NCBI RefSeq assembly: GCF_000297435.1
Contig: NZ_CAIP01000168.1
Location: 1 to 16,025 of the forward strand
Direction of reading: 5' to 3'
From: Microcystis sp. T1-4
Lineage (GTDB): Bacteria > Cyanobacteriota > Cyanobacteriia > Cyanobacteriales > Microcystaceae
DNA length: 16,025 bases
In this document: positions 1-7,073 of the stretch, one piece after another
Numbering within the stretch: the stretch's first letter is position 1
Layout: every line of letters starts with the position of its first letter
Program-made: the position numbers and the translations under genes
Notes under the pieces: generated by a model
What the model saw: only the letters and a program-made list of their open reading frames with translations
Database searches by the model: none
Told to the model about the DNA's origin: nothing

Positions 1-22
1 TGTGGGTTTAAACGGTAACTTT

Positions 23-52
23 GGGCTGTGTTAGTCTAGGCTAATACAGCCC
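23..52 (-). terminator. Possible stem-loop terminator after the PEP-CTERM gene
   Basis: GGGCTGTGTTAG (23-34) pairs with CTAATACAGCCC (41-52) with one G-T wobble and a 6-base loop. It lies 37 bases past the stop of the PEP-CTERM gene. There is no clear T tract on the minus strand after the stem, so function as a terminator is only suggested by position and structure. Confidence 0.35.
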
Positions 53-88
53 CCGATAAAATCCCCAAATCCAGTTACTAAAGATTGA

Positions 89-835
89 TTATCGATCTTT
101 TCTCGCTCGTTTTAGAAAAGTGGCGATCCCCGCAACTGCGCTGATCGCCACTAGAGCGGAAGGTTCAGAAGTTCTCACCGGGGGAGGGGTCGTACTTCTT
201 TGAGAAAATTGAATGTTATCCAAGCCAATATTATCTGAATCACTACCGAGATTAGCGGCGTCAAAACGGATCGTTAGTGTTGAAGCGGCGAGGGAACCGA
301 GATTCGAGGTATTGAAACTGGTTCGCGTGGTTCCACTGATGAATACATTACTTTGACTAAACACAGAAGTGCCACCGCTCAGGACTTGTACGGAGTTAAT
401 CGTGTAGTCTCCGCGCCAACCCGCAAGATCGAAAGAATCTAGCACCACCTCAAACCCTGGATCGGCGGTTAGGGTGACATCAAGAATACTGGTTCCAGAC
501 TCCTCGGCATAGATAACATTGGTAAGATTTCCATATTCCAATGACCACCATAACGTCCGGTTGTTCGGATAGTCCACGACCACGTTCGGTGTCAAGCCCC
601 CAGCGCTACCGTAACTGAAAATACCATTCGTGAAGCTGGTAATACGATCACCGTATCCCGCAAAGGAAGGGGAGTTTAGAGAGTCAAAGTTATTGATTCC
701 CGTAATATCGAAGGTTAGTACCGCTGCGGATGCGGAATGAGCAAAGGAGGTTGCGAGGAGAGTTCCAGTAGCAAGGATAACAGCAGTTTTGCCGTTCTAC
801 GGCAAAACTGCTGTTTTTTGATTTTTTTTCAGCAT
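89..835 (-). pseudogene. PEP-CTERM sorting-domain protein with in-frame stop in the signal peptide
   Basis: Reading from the ATG at 835-833 gives MLKKNQKTAVLP, then TAG (799-797), then the same frame continues to the stop at 91-89. After the TAG it reads NGKTAVILATGTLLATS and on to HSASA, an intact hydrophobic signal-peptide core with an AxA-type cleavage site. The mature part is Gly/Ser/Thr/Asn-rich, probably a beta-sandwich. The C-terminus is a PEP-CTERM signal: SEPSAL, a hydrophobic stretch (VAISAVAGIATFL), then the basic tail KRARKDR. Known members of this class are exported and processed by an exosortase. I see no start codon between the TAG and the signal core; the next possible start is TTG at 595, which would make a protein without a signal peptide. 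The gene is therefore probably inactive unless the TAG is read through or the base call is wrong. Gene identity is well supported; the pseudogene status is inference. Confidence 0.72.
779..815. repeat. Perfect 17-bp inverted repeat with 3-base loop
   Basis: Arms 779-795 and 799-815 are exact reverse complements (AACAGCAGTTTTGCCGT and its complement) around the loop TCT. On the minus strand the loop contributes the TAG that interrupts the PEP-CTERM gene. On the plus strand the hairpin is followed by two T runs (814-819, 822-829), so it also looks like an intrinsic terminator. Those Ts are, however, the complement of the Lys/Asn codons in MLKKNQK. Confidence 0.85.
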
Positions 836-1014
836 AGATTTAGGGTGAATCGGGTAGATTTTTGAAAGCTGACTGAACATTAGGGACTTGCGTAGGAATA
901 ATATCCCTGCCAGACAATCGCTCTGTAGAAGAATCAGACTAGCCCTAAACAGTACATTATCAAAGCGCAAGTCGCTTAGATGATATAATAGCTTATGAAT
1001 TTTAGAAAATCAAA

Positions 1015-1191
1015 TTAACCGCACTCGCTTTTATCGAAAAAATCAGCCGGCAGCGGTGGATTATCGGGGTCTTCTAGGGCGTTTTTTTCAATTTCCGCCT
1101 CACTCATCCCTTTAACTTTCTCCCAGTTCGTTTTGCCTTTCAACTTCGCCCACTGTTCGCGGGTGACTCTGGTAATATGTTCTTCGTTCAC
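1015..1191 (-). CDS. brnA: BrnA-like antitoxin, short form without the C-terminal DNA-binding domain
   Basis: This 58-residue protein begins NEEHITRVTREQWAKLKGKT and continues with the acidic SEAEIEKNALEDPDNPPLP segment, then ADFFDKSECG and stop. The pattern matches the N-terminal half of BrnA antitoxins, which partner BrnT toxins in type II toxin-antitoxin systems. I chose GTG at 1191 because AGGAGG lies about 10 bases upstream; a longer reading from GTG at 1212 would start within the Shine-Dalgarno region. BrnA proteins I know run on through a ribbon-helix-helix segment (with a motif like GYQTRINAVLRAY) that binds DNA for autoregulation. That segment is absent and cannot be seen downstream before 836. 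The gene overlaps the 3' end of brnT by 80 bases in another frame. It may still neutralise the toxin but is unlikely to repress the operon. Family assignment is fairly sure; functional state is inferred. Confidence 0.7.
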   Translation of the reverse strand: MNEEHITRVTREQWAKLKGKTNWEKVKGMSEAEIEKNALEDPDNPPLPADFFDKSECG

Positions 1192-1441
1192 GGTTGTTAG
1201 CCCTCCTAGCACTAATTATTCGACGAACCGAGCCACGCCATGTATAAACCACCACCAAAACGATATTATCGATTGTACCCACTAGAATCACTCGAATTTC
1301 GCCGTAATTCTGACGGTTATCCACGCGCTCGATTATCGGCCCGCTAAAAATCGCTTCCAGGTCGGCGAAATCTATGCGGTGTTTTTCTATATTGGCCTGA
1401 CGCTTATTTTCATCCCACTCGAAAAGTTGCGGGGTCGTCAT
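1112..1441 (-). CDS. brnT: BrnT family ribonuclease toxin
   Basis: The 109-residue protein shows the BrnT pattern: FEWDENKRQANIEKHRIDF near the N-terminus, then an acidic/arginine stretch (RVDNRQNYGEIRVILVGT), a hydrophobic strand (NIVLVVVYT) and the RRIISARRANNRERRTYY motif. BrnT toxins are small ribonucleases with a RelE-like fold that stop translation and are held inactive by BrnA. The known family usually ends soon after the RERR..Y motif; here about 19 extra residues follow (SHPRTVGEVERQNELGES), coded in the region that overlaps brnA. The gene starts 30 bases after the stop of the upstream C-S lyase gene on the same strand, so read-through transcription is possible. Confidence 0.85.
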   Translation of the reverse strand: MTTPQLFEWDENKRQANIEKHRIDFADLEAIFSGPIIERVDNRQNYGEIRVILVGTIDNIVLVVVYTWRGSVRRIISARRANNRERRTYYQSHPRTVGEVERQNELGES

Positions 1442-1471
1442 TATCGATAGTCGATCGCCTATAATCCGATT

Positions 1472-2686
1472 TTAAACTAACTTTTGGATAGCTGCTACTA
1501 ACTGCTCGATTTCTGAGGGCAAAGTGAAATAATGGACACAGGCACGCACACAGAGGGGGTCGAGGAGAGTTCGCAGTAAAAACCCTTGTTTTTCTAGCTG
1601 TTGCACTAAATTTTGTGGGCTGATGGTCGAGTCAATTTGAAAGGAAACTAAACCGGATTCCGGCGGAGAATTTTTTAAACATTTCACCCCTTTAATCGTC
1701 TTTAATTCTTCCCAAAGATAAGCCGCTAATTGACAGATTTTTTCGTATCTTTGTCCCCCATCACCCCAGGCGTTATGTACCGCAATAGTTGCCCTTAAAC
1801 CCTCAAATTGAGGATAGGCAGAAGTGGCCACTTCAAAGCGTCTGGCATCCGGTTTCCAACCGATAGGCTGTCCTCGGTTATCTGTTTCAATACCGCGCCA
1901 ACCGATAAAAGTGGGCTGTAAACTAGGGAAAATTTCGGGACGAATATACAATCCTCCCACACCAGCTGGTCCACACCACCATTTATGACCCGTAAAAGCA
2001 TAACAATCGGCGGCAGTAGCGCTTAAATCCAAGGGCAAACAACCCACGGATTGGGCAGCATCCACCACCACTAAAACGGGTTTTTCGGTGACAGAATTAT
2101 CATGACAAAGCTGCGAGATTTCCTTGAGGGGTAAAACCTGTCCGGTATTCCAGAGAACGTGACTAACCACCAAAACCCTAGTTTTTGGACGTAAATGACC
2201 GGAAATCACTTCTATCGGGTTGCCACCGTTTAAAGTTTCCCGAATAGGACAAGTGGAAATTTCCAGATGATAACGACGGGCAATTTCCCGAACTGTGGCC
2301 ATAATTCCGGGGTGTTCACAATCGGTTAGTAAAATATGTTCCCCCGCTTGCCAATCAACCCCCCAGAGGGCGATATTACAGCCCACAGTGACATCCTCGG
2401 TGATAGAGAGATTACTGGGGCTAATTCCCAACTCCTGAGCCATTTCTTGCCTGAGAAGTTCCGTTTTTCCGGTAATCCAATCGTTTACCCGTCCTGAAAA
2501 AGGACCCTGTTGTTGGAGAAAATTATGGGCATCGATAATCGCTTCTAATCCGGCCTTGGGCAAGGTTCCCTGACCACCGAAATTAAAGTAAACTTTATTG
2601 CTAAGTCCCCGAAATTCCTGTCTTTGTTCGGCTAAATCTGGTTTACTAACGGCGCAATCGAGGCTATTTTCGTCTAAATTCTGCAT
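1472..2686 (-). CDS. L-cysteine/cystine C-S lyase (C-DES), class V aminotransferase fold
   Basis: This 404-residue PLP-dependent enzyme of the NifS/class V aminotransferase family closely resembles the Synechocystis cysteine/cystine lyase C-DES as I remember it. That enzyme breaks cystine or cysteine into pyruvate, ammonia and a persulfide or sulfide, and was isolated through its ability to supply sulfur for Fe-S cluster assembly. Recognisable features are KVYFNFGGQG near residue 31, ITEDVTVGCNIALWG (about 95-109), DCEHPG with His125, LVVVDAAQSVG with the PLP-contacting Asp209, and YAFTGHKWWCGPAGVGGLY with the Schiff-base Lys235. The C-terminal small domain has LRTLLDPLCVRACVHYF. It differs from true cysteine desulfurases in this GHKWW/GPAGVGG context. 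It could be labelled generically as a class V aminotransferase; I consider C-DES likely. Upstream is a heptamer repeat tract; downstream is brnT. Confidence 0.85.
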   Translation of the reverse strand: MQNLDENSLDCAVSKPDLAEQRQEFRGLSNKVYFNFGGQGTLPKAGLEAIIDAHNFLQQQGPFSGRVNDWITGKTELLRQEMAQELGISPSNLSITEDVTVGCNIALWGVDWQAGEHILLTDCEHPGIMATVREIARRYHLEISTCPIRETLNGGNPIEVISGHLRPKTRVLVVSHVLWNTGQVLPLKEISQLCHDNSVTEKPVLVVVDAAQSVGCLPLDLSATAADCYAFTGHKWWCGPAGVGGLYIRPEIFPSLQPTFIGWRGIETDNRGQPIGWKPDARRFEVATSAYPQFEGLRATIAVHNAWGDGGQRYEKICQLAAYLWEELKTIKGVKCLKNSPPESGLVSFQIDSTISPQNLVQQLEKQGFLLRTLLDPLCVRACVHYFTLPSEIEQLVAAIQKLV

Positions 2687-2704
2687 AAGCGAGGAGATGG
2701 GGGG

Positions 2705-2746
2705 TCAGTTATCAGTTATCAGTTATCAGTTATCAGTTATCAGTTA
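2705..2746. repeat. Tandem heptamer repeat TCAGTTA, 6 copies
   Basis: Six perfect consecutive copies of TCAGTTA lie in the intergenic region upstream of the C-DES gene. A second tract with the same unit occurs at 9103-9136. Variable-copy heptamers of this kind are common between genes in Microcystis-like genomes. Confidence 0.95.
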
Positions 2747-2964
2747 GAAGGTGTTGGGTTTTGGGGTTTTCGGGTTTTAGTTGAATTCCCCACTTCCTGA
2801 CGACCGACGACCGAAGGCTGAATTCTATCGACGGATTAAGTCACAATTGTCACAATAGTATTAAAGTAGAGGAAACATACTTGGGAATGTTTTCTTTTTT
2901 TAAGTTTATTATTTTTTACTTTACCTCACAGGTCCAGGAAAGCTTAACTTTTCTCCTTGATAGA

Positions 2965-4401
2965 ATGCTACTGACCGATGATCTACTTCTAGACTACCAA
3001 CGTTGTCAACGCCGTGCGTTTTTAAATCTCTACGGCAATAGCCAAGAAAAAGACCCTGAGCGAGATTTTTTGCTTAAATTGCGCCAAGAGAGTCAAAGTC
3101 ACGTTAAAAAAGTCCTGCAAGACTCCTATCCCGATTATTATTCCCTGACTACTCCCACCAGCGATATTTTAGCCGCCGCTAGGGAAACGGAAGCTTTGAT
3201 GCGTCAGGGGGTATCCTGTATTTATCACGGAGTCCTGTTACAATCTGGCTATCCCGTCTCTTTAACTGGTTCCCCGCATTTATTGATTAAAAAGGCAGGA
3301 GAGTCTAAATTTGGCGATTGGGTTTATTATCCCCTCAATATTCAACTCGGTCGCCGTCCTAAGCCTGAATATAAGCTGCTGGCTACTTTTTACGCCTATT
3401 TATTAGCCAGTATGCAGGGAGTTTTTCCCAGTTATGCGGAAATTGTCCTACGTCGTCATAATCGCTATCGGGTGGAATTGAATCTCTGGTTAACTAAACT
3501 AGAGGAAATAATCAAAAAGTTCGGCGAAATGGTGATTAATCGCCAAGAACCAGAAGTTTTTATCTCGCGTCAGCGTTGCAGTTTATGTCATTGGTATAGT
3601 CACTGTTATGGTATCGCCCAAGCGAGTCAACATCTTTCTTTAGTCCCGGGGGTAACTCCCAGTCGTTACCAATTTTTACAGTCTTTGGGGGTTTCCACCA
3701 TGGAATCCCTGGCACTTACCTGTCCTACTCGTATGGGGGAGGGGATGGGGGTAGAGGTGGCTAATCAGTTACAACTACAGGCCCAAGCAATTATTGAAAA
3801 TCGGGCCTTTCGCAAAAGCAACGGCAAAACTGCCTATTTGCCCCCCCTACCGAGGGCCGAGATTGAATTTTATTTTGACATCGAAGCGGAACCAGAACAG
3901 AATTTAGATTATCTTTTGGGGGTTTTACGGGTTGACCATCGAGTTAATACCCAGCAATTTTATCCCTTTTTGGCAGAAAAGCCAGAAGATGAAGGCAGGA
4001 TTTGGCAGGAATTCTTAACCTTAGTCATGCAGGATTATCAAGCACCAATTTTTCACTTTTCTGAGTACGAAGTGGAAACAATTAAGCGATTAGGTTATCT
4101 TTATAAAACCCCTTCTTCTTTGATTAATCAGTTAGTTTCTCGCTGTTTTGATCTGCACTATCATGTAGTTAACTCGGTAACTTTTCCCGTGGAAAGTTAT
4201 TCTTTAAAATCCCTCGCTAACTGGATTGGCTTTCAATGGCGCGATCGAGGAGTAAGCGGGGATCAATGCGTTTGGTGGTATGACCAGTGGTTAAAAACAG
4301 GAGATCGGACTTTATTGTCGGCTATTTTACGTTACAATGAGGATGATTGTCGCGCCACCTTTATACTAAAAGATTGGCTTTTGACATACCCCACGCCGTA
4401 A
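2965..4401 (+). CDS. TM0106 family RecB-like protein with RNase H-like C-terminal domain
   Basis: This protein of about 478 residues has the layout of the TM0106 (COG2251) family: an N-terminal RecB-like nuclease module and a C-terminal DEDD exonuclease-like domain. The start at ATG 2965 gives the expected MLLTDDLLLDYQRCQRRAF; the frame is open back to TTG 2881, but the extra 28 residues are hydrophobic and not family-like. Cys14 (YQRC) together with Cys205, Cys208 and Cys214 (CSLCHWYSHC) would form the Fe-S site typical of Cas4/AddB-like nucleases. The C-terminal domain keeps FDIEAE (Asp305, Glu307) and YNEDDC (Tyr457, Asp460, Asp461). The nuclease motif looks altered: His105 stands where a GxxD aspartate is expected, and NIQ (125-127) where DxK is expected. 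The C-terminus (DWLLTYPTP) ends inside an IS605-like element that appears to supply the stop codon. Function in the cell is not known. Confidence 0.8.
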   Translation: MLLTDDLLLDYQRCQRRAFLNLYGNSQEKDPERDFLLKLRQESQSHVKKVLQDSYPDYYSLTTPTSDILAAARETEALMRQGVSCIYHGVLLQSGYPVSLTGSPHLLIKKAGESKFGDWVYYPLNIQLGRRPKPEYKLLATFYAYLLASMQGVFPSYAEIVLRRHNRYRVELNLWLTKLEEIIKKFGEMVINRQEPEVFISRQRCSLCHWYSHCYGIAQASQHLSLVPGVTPSRYQFLQSLGVSTMESLALTCPTRMGEGMGVEVANQLQLQAQAIIENRAFRKSNGKTAYLPPLPRAEIEFYFDIEAEPEQNLDYLLGVLRVDHRVNTQQFYPFLAEKPEDEGRIWQEFLTLVMQDYQAPIFHFSEYEVETIKRLGYLYKTPSSLINQLVSRCFDLHYHVVNSVTFPVESYSLKSLANWIGFQWRDRGVSGDQCVWWYDQWLKTGDRTLLSAILRYNEDDCRATFILKDWLLTYPTP

Positions 4402-4781
4402 ACGGACGTGGATTCTTCTCGCATCACTGCTGAGAATTTCTGGCTCAACGAGTCCACTTGAATTAGATTCCTGGCGAAATCCCACCCAGAGGTGGTTCTC
4501 TCCTCAGACTTTCGCTCCCTTACAGAAGCCTGTTTTCGTATGCCCTACGATACAGTTCAAAACCTCTAAAATAATTGGTTTCTCTGGTACTTGACGCTTA
4601 GAGCTTTTACCTATAGGAGCATTCCCCTATAGAACCCCATAACTCTAGTTTTCAAGGTGCGTTCATCCTGCGATGACTGGGTTTTTTAAGCGGTTGCTTA
4701 CCCTGCCCGCTATTCTTAATATCATAGATCATATAAAGTCGCCCTAAAAGGGCGAGGCTTTAAACCCAATTTTTCGGTCAA
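4381..4781 (-). mobile_element. ORF-less IS200/IS605-like element (non-autonomous)
   Basis: The element is bounded by TTGAC at 4381-4385 and its complement GTCAA at 4777-4781. Inside each boundary is a subterminal hairpin: 4391-4411 (CCACGCCG/CGGACGTGG with one bulged base) and 4739-4755 (TCGCCCT-AAA-AGGGCGA). Imperfect hairpins beside a TTGAC-type target, with no target duplication and no long inverted terminal repeats, are typical of IS200/IS605 elements. No tnpA, tnpB or iscB reading frame is present, so it would need to be mobilised in trans. The minus orientation (left end near 4776) is preferred because the 4391 hairpin followed by GTCAA resembles the right end of tnpB elements I know, but the ends are near-symmetric. 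Insertion lies in the last codons of the RecB-like gene; removing it would leave a short alternative C-terminus that still reaches a stop. Confidence 0.6.
4386..4776 (-). ncRNA. Candidate structured RNA (omegaRNA/HEARO-like) carried by the IS605-like element
   Basis: Read on the minus strand, the element folds into several local helices and codes for nothing evident. A seven-pair stem with one wobble (4641-4647 with 4599-4605) encloses a second perfect seven-pair stem (4626-4632 with 4611-4617). Shorter stems are GUAU...AUAC and CCACC-UCUG-GGUGG. IscB and TnpB elements of the IS200/IS605 group carry guide RNAs, and stand-alone HEARO RNAs without an adjacent nuclease gene are known in cyanobacteria. 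I have not matched this to a covariance model. It could instead be a decayed transposase gene with incidental pairing. Confidence 0.35.
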
Positions 4782-4896
4782 CTTTTTAATTTAATTCTAA
4801 AGATTTATGACAAATAGGGGGGTATGTAGCCGCTGCTACGCGTAACTGCAAAGGGAAAATGATAGGCTATGGATGTGAAGACAGTCCCCTCACCCA
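4782..4896. other. Short intergenic spacer after the IS605-like element
   Basis: AT-rich sequence follows the element. It contains a GTAGCCGCTGCTACGCG stretch (about 4826-4842) of the GCTACGC type seen again near 13830. No gene is visible. Confidence 0.4.
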
Positions 4897-5139
4897 ATGG
4901 TGATCCCCATGTTCTCCCCACTTTTTCCGCTTCTACTCCTACTGCTTTCCTTCCTTAGTCTTCTCTGGTATCAAAAGACCGATAATGATATTTTTAAAGC
5001 TCTTGCCGTTAGTAGTTTGATTTTTGCAATTATTTGGGGCTTAATTCTCGTTCATTGGTCAATTCACCTGTTGGGACTGCTGTTATTGTTAAAATTCAGA
5101 ACCCCCGCTTTCAGTTTGGTGCGCGTGCCTAGATGGTGA
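4897..5139 (+). CDS. Small hydrophobic membrane protein, unknown function
   Basis: This 80-residue protein starts at ATG 4897, with a second ATG at 4909 that gives MFSPLFPLLLLLL. Two hydrophobic stretches (about residues 8-24 and 35-64) are separated by a polar loop WYQKTDNDIFK, suggesting two or three membrane segments. No Shine-Dalgarno sequence is evident. I do not recognise a family. It points toward the minus-strand zinc-ribbon gene, whose stop lies 10 bases beyond its end. The clear membrane pattern makes it more likely to be real than chance. Confidence 0.5.
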   Translation: MVIPMFSPLFPLLLLLLSFLSLLWYQKTDNDIFKALAVSSLIFAIIWGLILVHWSIHLLGLLLLLKFRTPAFSLVRVPRW

Positions 5140-5149
5140 TGGTTTGACT

Positions 5150-5530
5150 CTAATCTTCCAACTGTCCGGTAGGTACTTCGATCGCTTGGACATCGATCGT
5201 ACCGGGAGGGGTGAGAATAATAAACTTACCCCCTTCCACTTTTAACGGTTCACCACAGTTAGGACATTGGCATTCCATGCGGTTAAAACCCGTAAATTCG
5301 TAGCTACAGACGGGACAGCTATCTTCAACTAAATTGCGTCGCAACCACCAGCGAAAAATTCCCCAAGCAATGACGGGGGAAATGATTAGAAATGCGACGA
5401 GAATTAAAAAACCATTGACTAACCAACCCAGTCCGATCGAGCCTAACAACAATCCGACTAAAATCAAAGATAAGAAACAACCCAAACCAGAATCATTGAC
5501 AGAATAGCTGCGGAAAAAGTTGTTATTCAC
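5150..5530 (-). CDS. Membrane protein with C-terminal zinc ribbon, unknown function
   Basis: This 126-residue protein starts at GTG 5530; GAGGG about 8 bases upstream supports that start. Residues 16-60 contain two closely spaced hydrophobic segments (LGCFLSLILVGLLLGSIGLGWLV and FLILVAFLIISPVIAWGIF) followed by the basic RWWLRR, suggesting a membrane hairpin with the tail in the cytoplasm. The tail carries a zinc-ribbon pattern, CPVC (Cys72, Cys75) and CQCPNC (Cys87, Cys89, Cys92). Such pairs usually bind one structural zinc. No enzymatic motif is visible. It is probably a conserved cyanobacterial hypothetical protein. Confidence 0.7.
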   Translation of the reverse strand: MNNNFFRSYSVNDSGLGCFLSLILVGLLLGSIGLGWLVNGFLILVAFLIISPVIAWGIFRWWLRRNLVEDSCPVCSYEFTGFNRMECQCPNCGEPLKVEGGKFIILTPPGTIDVQAIEVPTGQLED

Positions 5531-5726
5531 GGCTCAACCCTCGATTCATCAAAGCTGCAATTATCTTTAACCTAACACATCCCTAACACATTGCCACGGT
5601 TAAATCTTCTTTTTGACTCACTGGTTCCTCACCCTATTCTATCTTGGGTTTAGTTTTGAGCGAGATTATCTTGACTGACATCCTCAGCAAATTTGCTGGG
5701 GAGTGGATCGTCCGATCGCTTCGGCT

Positions 5727-5735
5727 TGTTATAAT
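5727..5735 (+). promoter_or_regulatory. Extended -10 promoter of mtnB
   Basis: TGTTATAAT matches the extended -10 consensus (TGnTATAAT) exactly. No good -35 box is seen 17 bases upstream, as is usual for extended -10 promoters. Transcription would begin near 5742, downstream of the alternative start at 5644, which supports translation from ATG 5770. Confidence 0.55.
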
Positions 5736-5769
5736 AGATCGGTTCCTATCCACCATATCTCTAAAAACC

Positions 5770-6387
5770 ATGAGCGATCCTCGTCTATCTCTAGCTGCCG
5801 CTGCCCGAAGATTTCATCAACTGGGTTGGATGCTTGGCACGGTGGGTAATTTATCCGCTAAAGTTGATGATCATAGTTTTTGGATTACTGCCAGTGGCAA
5901 AAGTAAAGGTAAACTCACAGAAGAGGATTTTGTGCGGGTGGATCTGACGGGAAAAGTCAGAGAATTACCTAATCCAGATAATCGTCCTTCGGCCGAAACT
6001 AGCATTCATCGGGTGATTTATCGTCTCTTTCCCCAAGCACAAGCTTGTTATCATGTCCACTCGGTGGAAGCGAATTTAGTTTGCCGTTTTGCTCGTGAGG
6101 ATAAGTTATCGTTACCTCCCTTAGAAATGTTGAAAGGTTTAGGTATTTGGGTAGAAAATCCTCAAGTATTTATGCCGGTTTTTGCTAACTATCTCGATGT
6201 GCCGAAAATTGCCGCAGAAATAGAAAGTAGATTCTCAACTTTACCCCCAGAAATTCCCGCTTTACTGATTTCTGACCATGGCGTGACGGTGTGGGGTGAG
6301 TCTCTAGAAACTACCGAGAATTATTTAGAGATAGTCGAGTATATGTTTCGCTATCTAGTGGCAGCCTATCAGGTAAAACCTTGTTAA
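5770..6387 (+). CDS. mtnB: Methylthioribulose-1-phosphate dehydratase
   Basis: This 205-residue class II aldolase-family protein dehydrates methylthioribulose-1-phosphate in the methionine salvage pathway. The motif order is right: LGWMLGTVGNLSA near residue 18, FWITASGKSKGKL (37-49), the catalytic-acid region SAETSIHRVIY with Glu76, the metal-binding pair in CYHVHSVEAN (His95, His97), and ISDHGVTVWG with the third metal ligand His170. The length fits the MtnB family. The ATG at 5770 was chosen because family members start with a short segment before the LAAAARRFHQLGW helix and a promoter lies at 5727-5735; the frame is open upstream to 5644, but that extension is not family-like. No other salvage genes are adjacent, so it appears to be a single-gene unit. 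An L-fuculose-phosphate aldolase is the main alternative, but the SAETSIH and GNLS contexts favour MtnB. Confidence 0.88.
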   Translation: MSDPRLSLAAAARRFHQLGWMLGTVGNLSAKVDDHSFWITASGKSKGKLTEEDFVRVDLTGKVRELPNPDNRPSAETSIHRVIYRLFPQAQACYHVHSVEANLVCRFAREDKLSLPPLEMLKGLGIWVENPQVFMPVFANYLDVPKIAAEIESRFSTLPPEIPALLISDHGVTVWGESLETTENYLEIVEYMFRYLVAAYQVKPC

Positions 6388-6406
6388 ACCTTCATTTAAA
6401 CAAGGT
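6378..6406 (+). terminator. Weak stem-loop at the end of mtnB
   Basis: ACCTTGTT (6378-6385, overlapping the stop codon) pairs with AACAAGGT (6399-6406) around a 13-base loop. There is no following T tract. It lies between convergent mtnB and tRNA-Cys. Confidence 0.3.
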
Positions 6407-6435
6407 AATAAAAGAAATACTGCCGACATTTTCCA

Positions 6436-6506
<71 letters not shown>

Positions 6507-6581
6507 GATCAAGCAGTATTTATCCTAGCATAACAGATGACAGTTTGCCAAGACTGGAACCTAAGAGTCAAGCGATCGATC

Positions 6582-6587
6582 TATAAT
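6582..6587 (+). promoter_or_regulatory. -10 box upstream of the small secreted protein gene
   Basis: TATAAT lies 54 bases before the ATG at 6641. I see no convincing -35 at normal spacing, so this is a partial promoter match only. Confidence 0.35.
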
Positions 6588-6640
6588 TTAGGCAGCGGTT
6601 CTCTAATCTAGTGGGGGATTTTAGGCTTAAAAAAGCGATT

Positions 6641-6976
6641 ATGATGAGAAATAAAAGATATTTACTAGCTTTTATCGGTTTATTGGCTTTATCCTTGCCA
6701 GTACAGGCTAATAATGCCGTTTACCTTAGCCAAAGTTCTAATACTGCCACGACTTTCGACAGTTATCGTCAAGAATGTTTACAAAGAGCGCGCGGGGAGG
6801 GATTAGCTGCTGATGTGGCAAAAGACCTATGCGACTGCACGATTAAAAAATTCCAAGCTCGTTACAATCTACAGCAATTCCGCACCCTCGTGCAGAAGTC
6901 GAAAACTGATAAAGCTGCCGCTAGGACTTTAGCGAGTGTGGGAGAAGCTTGTTTTGATGAGATTTTGTATGAATAG
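6641..6976 (+). CDS. Small secreted protein with four cysteines, unknown function
   Basis: This 111-residue protein starts at the ATG pair at 6641/6644; the frame is open to GTG 6611, but the ATG gives a classic signal peptide. That is MMRNKR, then the hydrophobic YLLAFIGLLALSL, then PVQA with likely cleavage after Ala23. The mature protein of about 88 residues is helical and charged and has four cysteines: Cys46 (QECLQRA), Cys64 and Cys66 (DLCDCTIKKF), and Cys104 (GEACFDEI). They could form two disulfides in the periplasm. I do not recognise a named family. A -10 box lies upstream at 6582. Confidence 0.72.
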   Translation: MMRNKRYLLAFIGLLALSLPVQANNAVYLSQSSNTATTFDSYRQECLQRARGEGLAADVAKDLCDCTIKKFQARYNLQQFRTLVQKSKTDKAAARTLASVGEACFDEILYE

Positions 6977-7073
6977 CAGGGATAGGGTTTTTTTAGCCAT
7001 GACATTGACACTCCCTGCTACCCGCTCCGGCACTCATAAACAGTCTTCACCAGTAATTTAAATAGTCAACAGC

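Noticed and set aside
779..829. Plus-strand intrinsic terminator
   Set aside because: The hairpin plus T tract fits a terminator in form, but no plus-strand gene ends there and the T runs are explained by the Lys/Asn codons of the minus-strand gene. I treat it first as a palindrome within that gene.
984..1018. TATAAT at 984-989 followed by a short ATG frame (MNFRKSN)
   Set aside because: There is no -35 at normal spacing, and the frame has only seven codons.
2881..2964. Upstream extension of the RecB-like protein from TTG 2881 or ATG 2887
   Set aside because: The added residues are hydrophobic and unlike the family, whose proteins begin close to LLTDDLLLDYQRC.
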